NCBI GenBank assembly: GCA_907163375.1
Contig: CAJQUW010009257.1
Coordinates: 248,001-312,000 of the forward strand
Source: Prostheceraeus crozeri
Lineage: Eukaryota; Platyhelminthes; Polycladida; Euryleptidae
Direction of reading: 5' to 3'
DNA length: 64,000 nucleotides
Of the stretch, positions 11,540 to 22,402 are shown one piece after another; position 1 is the first letter of the stretch; each line of letters starts with the position of its first letter. A model generated the notes under the pieces. It was not told the DNA's origin. It searched no databases and saw only the letters and a list, made by a program, of their open reading frames with translations. The position numbers were made by a program, and so were the translations under genes.

Positions 11540-12638
11540 CGGTGGCGTCGCGTGCTCCCTGACCATAGGCCTTCACTCGCCATTGGAATACTATTTCTAT
11601 ACTAGACTTTTTTATGTTGCAACATTAATTTTCATAAAAGCTGAATTTTTAATAACAATTTTCCGAACCATTTTTGAGGTCAAGTAAAAGTGCACATAAG
11701 AAGTGATTGCTCATGTCGCTTAACCGCCTTACTCAAGGAGCTGAGATCACTATATCCCCTCTCTGTCCAGACCACATTTTCTCGAGAAAAAAGAAGGCAA
11801 GGTCAACAGTTTCTTGTGTTTCTCACGGCCGGTCAGCCACTCACATGATTGAAATTTTGATGCATTAAAATGTCTTGTGTATTTCCTATTTCTTTCTCTG
11901 TGAGTGCTTTCAATTTTTATATCAGGTGCTGGCCTACCTTGCTTGACGACTGTCATCTTTTCAGTATATTCCCTTCGGACGAAAGGCGTGATTATGATCT
12001 CATCTGCAGCACTAAACATAGCGTCACATCAATCACGTAAAAACAAATGATGGAATTCTACCGAATCTGGGTGTTCGAGTCAGATGCATTACTGTGCATT
12101 CATTGGAGAACGCTAATCATCTGATCGTAGTCTTGTCTGAACGTCAGCCATCTGCTACTGTTGACGTAGTGACCTCTCTCACATTAAGCGAAGTTAGGAA
12201 CAATTGGGTTGCGCTTCCCTTACTATATTTAGGCACCGCGTCTCGATCAAGAATTGCGTAGAATTTCATTGCAAAAATTGGAGAAGGCAAAGCATTATGT
12301 CTATTGGGAAAGCCAATATTGGCGAGGGCGCGTGCGCTTACTGCCTCACACGCACACAACTCTCTTTCGCTGTCTGAGCATCAGTGCTGGATCCGTCTGA
12401 ACACACGACCAGTTTGTGTATCTATTTGTTCGAAGAAAACAGCTGTGATTCAAGCACGTGCTGCAAAATTGTTCACTCTTGAGGTTCAGCGTCTGATTTT
12501 GAGACGGAAAGCTGTGCACAACTATCACGAGAAGCTTATAGAATTTAAATGATTGATGACACTTCATTTTTATAAATGTTGGTAAATAATTTTTGAGGAT
12601 GCGCCGAAGGCCTCGCAGGTACGGAGAAGACGCCACTG
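11540..12638. mobile_element. Non-autonomous hAT-type element with 8-bp target duplication
   Basis: The 1099-bp segment is flanked by perfect direct copies of GTCACATG (11532-11539 and 12639-12646). Its left end is CGGTGGCGTCGCGTGCTCC and the reverse complement of its right end is CAGTGGCGTCTTCTCC, both followed further in by GGCCTTC. An 8-bp duplication with CAGTGGCG-type ends is the mark of hAT transposons, including the group whose transposases carry MYM/TTF-type zinc fingers. No transposase is visible inside; the short open frames on both strands show no domain. The perfect target duplication suggests moderate or young age. Confidence 0.75.
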
Positions 12639-12646
12639 GTCACATG

Positions 12647-13550
12647 CAACCATTGAATTCTAATTAATAATCAATGTTTTTTTATTTGCAAATATTGTTG
12701 ATATTTTTCTAGAACAGGAATTAAAAGTTAAGACATTTCTCAAGACATTAAAGGAACATGAATTTACACGAGCGGTTAAAATGGCTAGTATGCGCATTCT
12801 AGGTATGGACAAATGCCGGTCATTCAAGTGTTAAACCATCTATTCACACATGCCTATAGAACCTGTCACTGTGAATATCCTTGTTAACAGATGTTACCCT
12901 GTTAAAGATCTACGTCTAGGTGCCACACATGTCCTCTGTAACCATATATGAACCTATTACAAAAGTTTGAAATTTTTCATGTAAAGAGATTTTTTGATTG
13001 TTGTGTGTAACAGGTGTCACAGCGTCCGCCTTTCTACAGCGGGGTTCGCCAAACAGGGCATACTGGAAATTAAAGGACCCAAAGTAGTGAATTCAATTTC
13101 GATTTCGCCTCTCAATCTCGAGATCACGAATTCGATATCACAAGTTGGCCTATATCAGATTGTGACAACTACTTAGAAAATGAAAATAATTTCAGACAAT
13201 TGCCAATAATTGTACAGTAGTCTAATTGTAGGCATAACTACAATTACCCATCTCTATTTGCAATTGAAATGAAAATATCAACACAAGTCTGGACTGCAAT
13301 CGACATTCATTGATGCAATTTAGTACATATTGTTGCAGAAAAATGTCCTCACAGCTGAGAATTGTTTCCTGCCGTGACGGAGTTATATGGGATCCCAGAT
13401 TAGCATGACAGTGGCTATCTAGGTGTTCATTTAGTTTGCATGAGTATTAAGTTATCATCAATCCTCCTGAGCGCAGCTTGGCTGCAGTGGAGGCGGGTTA
13501 ACGGCGTGCTCTGTGACAAGCGAATACGCACGGGCTCAAATCAAGAGTTT
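12647..13550. other. No recognisable gene
   Basis: AT-rich stretch with a locally GC-richer part from about 13440 that may already belong to the upstream portion of the LINE tail that follows. A relative of the CCGGTCATT repeat lies near 12808. No domain or RNA gene is seen. Confidence 0.35.
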
Positions 13551-13555
13551 ACAAA

Positions 13556-13957
13556 ATGGTAGTGCGACCAACAGCGATTTATGCAAGTGAATGCTTGGCG
13601 AATACCGTGCGCTGCACGTCATGCGATGCGCATGCTGCGATTATCGCTGGGACTGACGCTGTTGGACCACGTGCAGAACGAGGAGGTGAGGAGCTGTCTT
13701 GTTTTGGCGGCCATTCCCCTAGAAACTACGCGAGAACGTGCTCCGGCGGGCTCCGCTGCGCAAACCGCAATGGAATTGGAGATACCAGGCACGCGGCCAC
13801 GCGGGAACCCCAAGAAACGATGGAAGGACACCATCAATGAAGATCTGCGTGAAACCCAACTGAAGGAGGAGTACACCAGTGATCAATCAAAATGGAGACA
13901 TGCCTACCGCCACGCCGACCTTGAGGGAGAAGGCGAAGATGATGATGAAAACTTTTG
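13556..13957 (+). mobile_element. LINE 3' coding tail fragment
   Basis: Frames starting near 13581 encode MRMLRLSLGLTLLDHVQNEE, then MELEIPGTRPRGNPKKRWKD followed by TINEDLRETQL and SKWRHAYRHADL. This is the conserved C-terminal end that follows the reverse transcriptase in several LINE groups, with the basic RPRGxPKKRWKD block. The usual RWFGHV block is replaced by an unrelated-looking segment, so the copy is rearranged. The fragment is noticeably GC-richer than its surroundings. No reverse transcriptase lies upstream, so it is a 5'-truncated insertion, as LINEs often are. Confidence 0.7.
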
Positions 13958-14339
13958 AGCGGAAATCAAGAACTTACTAAATGGTGCCACACTTTGGTTT
14001 TACGATTGACTCTCAAGTAGGATGACCCCGCAAAAAATGCTAAGAGCCACATGTTCGTGCCGCATAATCGTCGCTAGAATGTGATTGCTCATAAATGCAA
14101 TACATGACAGGAACTCAAGACGTCTCGTGTCTGACAATGGCCGATTTAATTTCGCAATTCTGTCTTTATTCTTTGCAGAAATATTTCACTTACGAAGAAT
14201 CAGGATGAATTGCGCAAGTACGATGAGAACAATGCTTCCCGAGACTTTAAAAGCCTGCTTCATTATCTCAAATGAAAAGAATTATGTTAATCTGAGTTCT
14301 TAATATCAAGCTAGACAAAGCACAAGTTTACAATATGAA
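13958..14339. other. No recognisable gene
   Basis: Short spacer between the LINE tail and reverse-transcriptase family B. The 5' part of family B could begin here, but the recognisable coding signal only starts near 14340. Confidence 0.35.
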
Positions 14340-14449
14340 TAAAATTACCGGATTCTTGAAGAACATAATGTATGCATGGAAAGAAGGCCTCAACTTTTGA
14401 AAAATGGAGATTTTTATGCACTAATGAATGAAGTACTGCATATACAAAG

Positions 14450-15240
14450 TAGAGATGCGTAGTCCTATCATTTTCATAGGACTCCGACTGGCAATTATAT
14501 AAAGCCTAGTTTTTTTAAAAAAACTGGTAACCTACATCATAGATCAATTATAAGCTTACCTGAACCTATTTTTAGTGATCATTGCTGTATCAATTATCAA
14601 TCATTTCCGATGAAAGTTTAGCAAATGTCGCTTTCAGTTGGAAGCACACGACTGTACTCCTCCCATCTTCCTGATGCGTGCTTCACACGGTTTTTCTCCT
14701 GTCTCTATCAGGCAGGAAAATACCACATTCTTCTCCAAAAAATATGAGTACGCTATCAATTTTAATGTGCCCTTTGGAGGAGTCATCACACACGATTAAC
14801 GTGAGGGCAAGAGGCAATGTTCTCAAATAAACTAGTACATATTTCATTTTTGTCTCTGATGTGACCTTTAGTGCGTAGGTGTGATCGAGACTAGGAAGAC
14901 TTGTCATCTGTACTAAATCACCGAGTGAAACGACAATCCTTTTTCACTATCACGGCTCAATTCCTTCAACCATGGACTACTTGTTACTATATTAAGAAGT
15001 CCATGCTTCAACTATTACAAGCTTTGCATGCACTGCTGTCTCGACTGTACTTTTGTTTGACGGAGAAAGTTGACATCAAGACAATGACAGCTATGCACGA
15101 GGACAAATAATTTGTTTGTATTATATTTCGGATCTAGTTATAGGCCGGAGTCCGTAGTCCTATCATTTGATAGGACTCCGACTCATACTACGACACCATC
15201 AAAAATGATAGGACTCCGAGACTGCGACTTCGCATCCCTG
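14450..15240 (-). mobile_element. Small hAT element with BED-finger remnant, copy 1
   Basis: The 791-bp element is flanked by perfect 8-bp copies of ATACAAAG (14442-14449 and 15241-15248). Its ends are TAGAGATGCG and, inverted, CAGGGATGCG, each followed by repeats of GGAGTCC and TCCTATCA. The minus strand encodes a frame (14683-14907) closely related to that of the inverted copy at 19558-20334, whose 3' part resembles a BED zinc finger. It lacks a transposase catalytic domain. It sits inside reverse-transcriptase family B, whose coding blocks resume on the other side. Confidence 0.85.
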
Positions 15241-15586
15241 ATACAAAGAAATTTCAGAACTTCGAGCAATGAAAAACCATTGAGAGACAGTCATAAGTTT
15301 TTGCAAAGCTGATCATGCAGCGAAAAATTACTTCAGTAATGAAATGTTTGGATAGGGAATCATCAGCAGGGTGCACATGTTCTATCATCAGATATTCGGA
15401 ATGAATTGAATGACAAGCATCCAACTCCTACAGAAGTTGATGAAACTTCGCTTCTCAATGGACCGATTGACCGTATACCATCTTATGTGTTTGATCAGAT
15501 TGATGAGCTGTTGGCTACGAAAACTGAAATGCGAACGAAAGGCTCAGCAGGTCCATCGTGTATGGACGCAGAATTATACCGCCTAA

Positions 15587-16179
15587 GGCCGCTGTCACAC
15601 AGGAAATGGCGTCTTCCACCTTCCAATTAGGATTTCCCTTTAATTGTAATTAAAGAATACAGCCTATCACACAGAAAAGTCATCAGCCATAAGTCATTTC
15701 CATCTTCCATCGGCCGTTACGCTGTCACACAGGAAAAGTCATAAGGCGTCGTCCATCGGACATAAGGCATGAAATTATGCGGCTGATGAAATTCATTTCC
15801 ACCAGACGTCTTTCATCAGCCGCGAGACTGTTCTAAAATTAGAACAACGTGAAGTGACGTCTGAGGGAATATATAGGGAACTGTGATTTGCAAAGAGAAG
15901 CAATGCATCAGAAAACAGCTCTTTGTTCACCATGTCGAAAGAGGATCAAGACAGCAGTCATAGCAAAGGTTAATAGCAAGAAATAGCGATGACTGTTTCG
16001 GAAATGGATTTCCCTAGTGTAACTGCGGTAGGTGGAAGATGAAAGATGGACGATGGAAGGCGGAAGACGACAGATGAAAATCGTCTCATCACGCATTATG
16101 GAAGACGCCTTATGAAGAATGTGCATAGAGGCGAGTGACATGGAAGATGGAAGACGCTTTTTCCTGTGTGACAACGGCC
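15587..16179. mobile_element. MITE with long inverted ends and internal repeats
   Basis: The left end reads GGCCGCTGTCACACAGGAAA and the reverse complement of the right end reads GGCCGTTGTCACACAGGAAA. The similarity continues through GCGTCTTCCA, about 40 bp in all. Inside, the motif TCACACAGGAAAAGTCAT recurs near 15664 and 15724, and GGAAGATGGAAGAC-type runs occur on the right side. The likely flanks (TAA left, TGA right) hint at a 3-bp target duplication as in PIF/Harbinger elements, but one base differs, so the superfamily is uncertain. No transposase is present. It interrupts the coding blocks of reverse-transcriptase family B. Confidence 0.8.
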
Positions 16180-18180
16180 TGATATTATTTTCAAAAATTT
16201 CATTGTACAAGGGAAACAGCTTGCAGCAATGTACAGAAATACGTATATTGTCAAGGAATTTCCATCCGTTGTTTTTATAGAAAGTGACTTGTTTCACGCC
16301 TCATTCCTCTGGATGCAGGTCTTAGACCAATAGGTGTCGGGAGGTAGTCAGACGAATTATTGGGAAAATGATCTTCTGGACCATGAGTGAGGATATCAAA
16401 GTTGCCGTCAGTCCTCTTCAGACATGTGCGTGGCATACGGCAGGATCAGAAGCTGCAATTTTTGCGATGAACGATTTAATCAGAAGAAGTCACATTGATT
16501 GATGCTCGAAATGCATTTAATACGATGAACAGAAAAGCCGCATTGCACAATCTATATTACATCAGTAACTCATACAGAGGAGATAGTCGCTTATTTATAT
16601 CTGGTGGTTGAGAGATTATGTCCTAAGAAGGAACAATACAAGGTGACCCGTTAGCTACGCCCTAGTACTCTATCAGTACTTCAACAATAATACGTATTTT
16701 AAAAGTTCATGTGCAGAATGCAAGGTAAGTCTGGCTAGCGGAGGATTCGTCTGCAGACGAAAGGCTGAATGATTTATATGAGTGGCTTAAGAACCTGGAG
16801 ATAGAAGGGGAAAATTGGGTATTTTGTAAATGGGAAAAATTGTTGGCTGATTAGAAAATCAGAAGATGAAATGATATCTGCAAAACAGATATTTGGCAAT
16901 GAAGCAAATGCCACAGTTGAAGAAGAGCGACATCTTGTTGCAGTTTTGGCAAGTAGAAAAAGTGGGTCAATGAATTGAAAGCATTGACTGAAATATCAAA
17001 ATCGCAGACTCAAGTGGAATTCACAGCTTTCAGCAAATGCTTTAAATCGAAATTTACATTTTTCATGAGAACTATATCCGATTCTGAAGATTTTCTTGGG
17101 CCATTAGATGACACCATCACTGATGAATTTATCCCGACTCTCTTTAATTGTACTGGTCCCCTATAGAAGGATATTCAGGAGCTTTTCAAGCTTCCTATTT
17201 CTATAGGAGGATTGAGTTTGCCAATCAGAACCCTCTTTTCAGCACCTGTAATCAAAAATGCCAACAGAGTCACATGCATCATCAACTCTGTCGCAAAGTC
17301 TGATAAGGAAGAGCGGTGATGTGAAAATGACGAAAATGAAAATTGAACATTTGAAGTCAGATCATCAAAATGCAAAAGTGACGAAAGATGAAGAAGCAAT
17401 TTCTCCTGAAATGTTGAGACTACTAAAACAAGTAAAAGATTAAGGGGCAAGTTCTTGGCTCAGTACAATGCCATTGAAGGATCAAGGATTTTCAATGAAT
17501 TATGAACACTTCAGAGACTCGCTACAACTGCGTTTTGGTTTAATATTGCCCAATCTACCATCGTTTTGCACTTGTGGAGAGAAACTCACTGTAAATCACG
17601 CGATTTCATGTAAAAAATGTGGCTTCATTTCGCTGAGGCAGGATGCCCGTATTCTCTTGATCGGTTGACTTGCCATGTTGTGCAAACACGTCGAGTCCGA
17701 GCCCCATCTGCAGCCGCAATGAATCATTTGAATTAAAATCTGCCAATGTTTCATTAGGCAAAGCTGGATATTAAGGCAGGTGGATTTTGGTCGCGAAGGG
17801 CAACCTCATTACGATGCACTTGTTCAAACGTTAATTCTCCAAGCAACCAAAATAAATCTACCTCTGACATTTTTATCCAACATGAGAACGAAAAAAGAGA
17901 AAATGTCTACAGAGACTTTTGAATGTAGAGCATGGCTCATTTACTACATTTGCTGCATTACTACATTGGTGCCGACAATTCTTGAAGACTCGTGCCCTAA
18001 GACTGGCTACACGAGATCAAGAGAACTATTTCTCTGAAATGACGTGGCTCCGAACAAAAATATCCGTAGAAATAATTAAGTTAGTTCATCTGTGTATAAG
18101 AGGTTCACGTGTGCCCTTCAAAAAAGAGTCAGTCAATGTTATTATGGATCAATTCTGTCTAAATGCATTCAGGTTTTAAT

Positions 18181-19549
18181 GTTTTCTCTTATACCGTGAC
18201 TTTATTGGTGTCCAGTCACCGTCTCTCAGGCGCTGTCGCGCCCTCGAATGTCCAGCATTATTTCCGTCAAAAATCCATGTTTATGTTACATTGACTATGA
18301 TTTCCATCAAAATAAATCTCATATCCGTGTAATGCAGTGAGCATTCCTCAAATTTTGATCAGGGCTAGACTTCTGTATCCATGTTTATTTCTGTCCAGAT
18401 GATTTCCTTCCCTTGAGAAAGTTCAAAGCGAAAATTTGGGAGTCTTAAAATCTCAACATTTTGTTTTTTATTTTGAGGAAGAAAGGCTTTAATAATGATA
18501 TTAATTGAGGAAAATGGAAAATAAAAATACTTTTATGAATGCAGTAGTTGCTGCTGGGTGCACTTTTGCCAGAGTAAAAATAAAGAGAGTAGATAGTTAA
18601 AGTCTTTGCACGGTAAGTAGCAGATCACATGTAGTTATCGAAAATGTTCATTATCTTTTTGTCTCTCCATTTCAACGTATGAGATTCAAAGATGACTATT
18701 TTCACAGGATTTTGCAGTAATTCTTATTGGCTCAACATGATTGAATGAGGCGATACAAATAGCTCCTAGAATAAATTAAGTTATAAAGCAAGCGCATCAA
18801 CTTGGATTCAACTTTGTTGGTAAGTTCAATAGGTGTTTCATATGATTGTTCCAATACATAAGGCCACAATATTGTAGATGATAGCGATCAAGAGTATCCA
18901 TGAGTATATTCTAAGTTTGTCCTACATTTACCTGAGTGACTGGTATTTACTTTGCGAGTATTTCCTCGTAAGAAATGACTATTTGACTTTTCCACACTTC
19001 CATTCATTTCTATGTTTCAACATTTCCATTATGTATTCTTTTAGTTATTTTAAATGATGTATTATTTATGCATTAATTCATTCCTATTTATGCATTATTC
19101 AGTAATCTGCATGTGCTGAACGAACCATCACCAAAAATGTTATATAGATTTGGAAATTTTCGTAAAACTTGGTTTTTCGTAACTGTGATCTATGTATGAT
19201 GTCAAACTAAAGCATTTCACTACATTTGATTGTTATCTTTGGAGTATTGTGACCACAACAATCTTCTAAAATGTAAATGGTTTCTCTCGGGGTAGAATTT
19301 CAGATTATTTTGTGGAATAATGGTACCAAGTGACAGAGTTAAGCGATAGCAAAAAACACATAAGCATGTAAATCATTTTGCAGACAGGACTACTTGGTGT
19401 TCATTGGTAGACTTGTGTAAAGGCACAATAGATCACTCACCCCTTGAATCATGAGACAACTACAGCAATCTCAACATTTTGAACTGACATTCAAGTGACT
19501 AACAAATTGAAAAGAGCTACGCTGCAAGTCTAAATTCGACAATGCTATT
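18181..19549. other. No recognisable gene
   Basis: AT-rich DNA between the end of reverse-transcriptase family B and the second small hAT copy. No domain, RNA gene or clear repeat boundary is visible. Confidence 0.4.
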
Positions 19550-19557
19550 GCGCAAAC

Positions 19558-20334
19558 AAGGGATGCGGAGTCCCGGAGTCCTATCATTTTTTATGGTGTC
19601 GTAGTATGAGTCGGAGTCCTATCAAATGATAGGACTACGGACTCCGCCTATAACTAGACCCGAAATATAATACAAACAAATTATTTGTCCTCGTGCATAG
19701 CTGTCATTGTCTTGATGTCAACTTTCTCCGTCAAACAAAAGTACAGTCGAGACAGCAGTGCATGCAAAGCTTGTAATAGTTGCGGGAATTGAGCCGTGAT
19801 AGTGAAAAAGGATTGTCGTTTCACTCGGTGATTTAGTACAGATGACAAGTCTTCCTAGTCTCGATCACACCTACACACTAAAGGTCACATCAGAGACAAA
19901 AATGAAATATGTACTAGTTTGTTTGAGAACATTACCTCTTACCCTCACGTTAATCGTGTGTGATGACTCCTCCAAAGGGCACATTAAAATTGATAGCGTA
20001 CTCATATTTTTTGGAGAAGAATGTGGTATTTTCCTGCCTGGTAGAGACAGGAGAAAAACCGTGTGAAGCACGCATCAGGAAGATGGGAGGAGTACAGTCG
20101 TATGCAGCCACCTTAAAGCGACATTTGCTAAACTTTCATCGGAAATGATTGATAATTGATACAGCAATGATCACTAAAAATAGGTTCAGGCAAGCCTGAT
20201 GTAGGTTGACAGTTTTTTTAAAAAAACTAGGTTTTATATAATTGCCAGTCGGAGTCGGAGTCCTATCAAAAGTCGGAGTCCAATCAACCCCCGGAGTCGG
20301 AGTCCTATCAAGATGATAGGACTACGCATCCCTG
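19558..20334 (+). mobile_element. Small hAT element with BED-finger remnant, copy 2 (inverted)
   Basis: The 777-bp element is the reverse complement of the copy at 14450-15240 along nearly its whole length. Ends are AAGGGATGCGG and, inverted, CAGGGATGCG. Flanks are GCGCAAAC (19550-19557) and ATGCAAAC (20335-20342), an 8-bp target duplication with two differences, so it looks older than copy 1. In the plus direction it encodes FSCLVETGEKPC and LKRHLLNFH near 20030-20145. This resembles the Cys-Cys-His-His order of a BED zinc finger, although the first cysteine spacing is abnormal. No catalytic domain is present. Confidence 0.83.
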
Positions 20335-20342
20335 ATGCAAAC

Positions 20343-21074
20343 CATCTGCAGAAAGTATTTCTTAAAGATATCTTGCTTATCTGCACATGTGTACAAATGT
20401 GTGGCAGATTCATCAAAGATGTGCCACTCTGTGCTCGTGCGTGTATATTCCGAACCGAAGATTTTGTAATGAGCACTTTTCGATTTCTCATCTGTGGTTT
20501 AACCCATTAAACAAGAGGGATGAATAAAAATGCCAATTAACGTTTTCCCATTTATGCTTCACTTTATGAGTGAAAATTCGTCTTCAGGATTATTTCTTTT
20601 TGATGAAGCATAATAGAACGATGCTCAAGATGTTGAATCACTTTTTCATCTATTTGGCGGGAGATTCAAATTGCTTTTCAGAATGGCGCGAAGAATTCCT
20701 TCATTTTAGTAAATTGAGCAAAATGTTCTATTTTCAACTTTCATAATCGTCCCGTGTCCACCTGACGGTATGCATATATCAAAACAAATTGATTCCGATG
20801 AAATCAATGTTTTTCATGCGCGTGTCATAGTATTTACAACTCCTTCCTCAATGGATGCACACAAAGTCGAACGACAAACAGTGATTTCATGAGAGATGAT
20901 TGATTTGATTGCAATTAAAAAATGACATGATATGCAAATATGCAGCAACAATCTACAGAGCAACGTAAACAAAATCAATAAAAATATTCCATCAACAATG
21001 TCATAAAACTCTGAACTGTGAAAAGACAAGTTACAAATTCAAAAATAAAAGAATGGATTCGTCTTTGTTATTCA
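20343..21074. other. No recognisable gene
   Basis: Spacer between the second small hAT and the Penelope-like relic. Short frames on both strands show no motif. The 3' region of the Penelope-like relic may extend into its right part. Confidence 0.35.
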
Positions 21075-22402
21075 CTACATTATCTGATTCCTTGATTGAA
21101 ATTGATTCGAGGAATTTGCGATTGATATTCTAAAATCATTCTTGTTTGAAGGGTGTGGATGTGTTGAAATTTCAGCTGGAGCAGGATAGCCATTGAAATG
21201 CTCATCAATACGGGTAGTAAGATATCTGGAAATTTCTCTGAAATAGACGCAATTACTCCACATCCACAACTGACGAAGAATGTGAAAAATTGGTCTGACT
21301 CTTCTTGGTAAAGTTATGTATTTTCTTTTTCAGAATTTAACAATTTTCATGAATGTAGGGTAAATTCCAGTTAATAACTGTCATTTTTTCAGAAGGGGAT
21401 TTTTGAAACTTTTAGTCAACTTCATCCTTTGCGTTATTGATAGACTGCTCTTGCAGCCATTGTTAATAAACATCACAAGACTGCTCATAAGTTTCAGAAT
21501 CTGAAGAAATCCGTTTGGCTCAGCAAAACAAGGACCTCATAGCTGCCAATATACTGTTTTGGCATATTGAATTGGGAATATATACTTCTGTGTTAGCATC
21601 TTTTTGAGTTTTTATTAGTATCCCGAAGTTTTGAGCCTTTTGTCAATATTGTTAATTTTTGCATCCAAAAAACAGATGCTGTCATTGTGTTCGGTTTCCA
21701 GTGAAACTGATATCAGTATCTTCCTCATCAAGGAATTCAAAAAATGTCTGAGCATCTTCATCTTTCTTGAAAATAACAAAACAGTCGTCGACAGATCTTT
21801 TGTAAAAGACTAAGTTATTGCAACTTAAGTTTTCAAATTGCGACTCAATTAACCTCATGGCAAAAGCAGCCCTAGTTGGACCAAACTGAGGTTCGATCCC
21901 ATCATTTATCAGCCTATATATAATCTTGTTCAAGAAAAACAAAACATTCTTACAAGCAATAGTCAAAAGTCTCGAAGAGTACCTTTCGAGATTGGAAGAT
22001 TGTCTTCATCAACGGTACAAATGATGTAGTCAATGGTTCGATCCACGATCGATATTAGTAAATAAGTTCGAAACGTCAAAAATACACATGAAAATCATTT
22101 TCATTGCTGATATGAACGTTTTTCAGGGCCTCGATGAATTCAAATGTATGTATGACGTTTAAAGATTTTGGAAAGTGGTCTTTCAAAATCGAATCAAGCC
22201 ACATACACAAGTTCGAAAGATATGAATTATTCACACTTAAAATAGTGCGATATGGTGGATTTCTAGAATCTTTGTCCACTTTCGGCAGCCCATCACTCCT
22301 TCTGGTTGAGATATGATTTTTATCTTGATTTGAATTTGACCAATGAATGATCTTAATCTTGATTTTATTTACGAGCTGCAGATCGTTGCTGCACACTTGC
22401 AT
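21075..22402 (-). mobile_element. Penelope-like retroelement relic with GIY-YIG-type end
   Basis: On the minus strand the order of blocks is: DGLPKVDKDSRNPPYRTILS then SYLSNLCMWLDSIL (22330-22190), DVSNLFTNI (about 22060), FFLNKIIYRLINDG and IEPQFGPTRAAFAMRLIESQ, then VFYKRSVDDCFVIFK carrying a VDD catalytic motif (about 21800), and DISFTGN. Toward the 3' end (21269-21075) VYFREISRYLTTRIDEHFNG resembles the conserved part of the GIY-YIG endonuclease that follows the reverse transcriptase in Penelope-like elements. The copy is fragmentary, with several breaks. Assignment rests on block order. Confidence 0.65.

Larger units (their letters stand above)
14340..18180 (+). mobile_element. Reverse-transcriptase relic, family B, invaded by two other elements
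   Basis: Outside the two insertions the plus strand reads, in order: a LLKNGDFYALMNEVLHIQ block (about 14390-14445), HPTPTEVDETSLLNGPIDRIPSY then a KGSAGPSCMDAELY block (15415-15585), RPIGVG and VVRRIIGK (about 16325-16370), motif A DARNAFN (aspartate codon at 16501-16503), GTIQGDPLA (motif B, about 16633-16656), and a degenerate catalytic block near 16740. After these come GGLSLPI, then LPLKDQGFSMNYEHFRDSL with a cysteine-histidine cluster (CTCGEKLTVNHAISCKKCG, 17568-17625) and a LCIRGSRVPF end near 18110. This order matches a reverse-transcriptase family widespread in invertebrate genomes whose formal name I do not know. Many stops and shifts show it is long dead. Confidence 0.72.

Noticed and set aside
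14450-20334. One large hAT element bounded by the two inverted 0.8-kb copies
   Set aside because: Each copy has both terminal repeats and its own 8-bp target duplication (ATACAAAG versus GCGCAAAC/ATGCAAAC), so they are two separate insertions.
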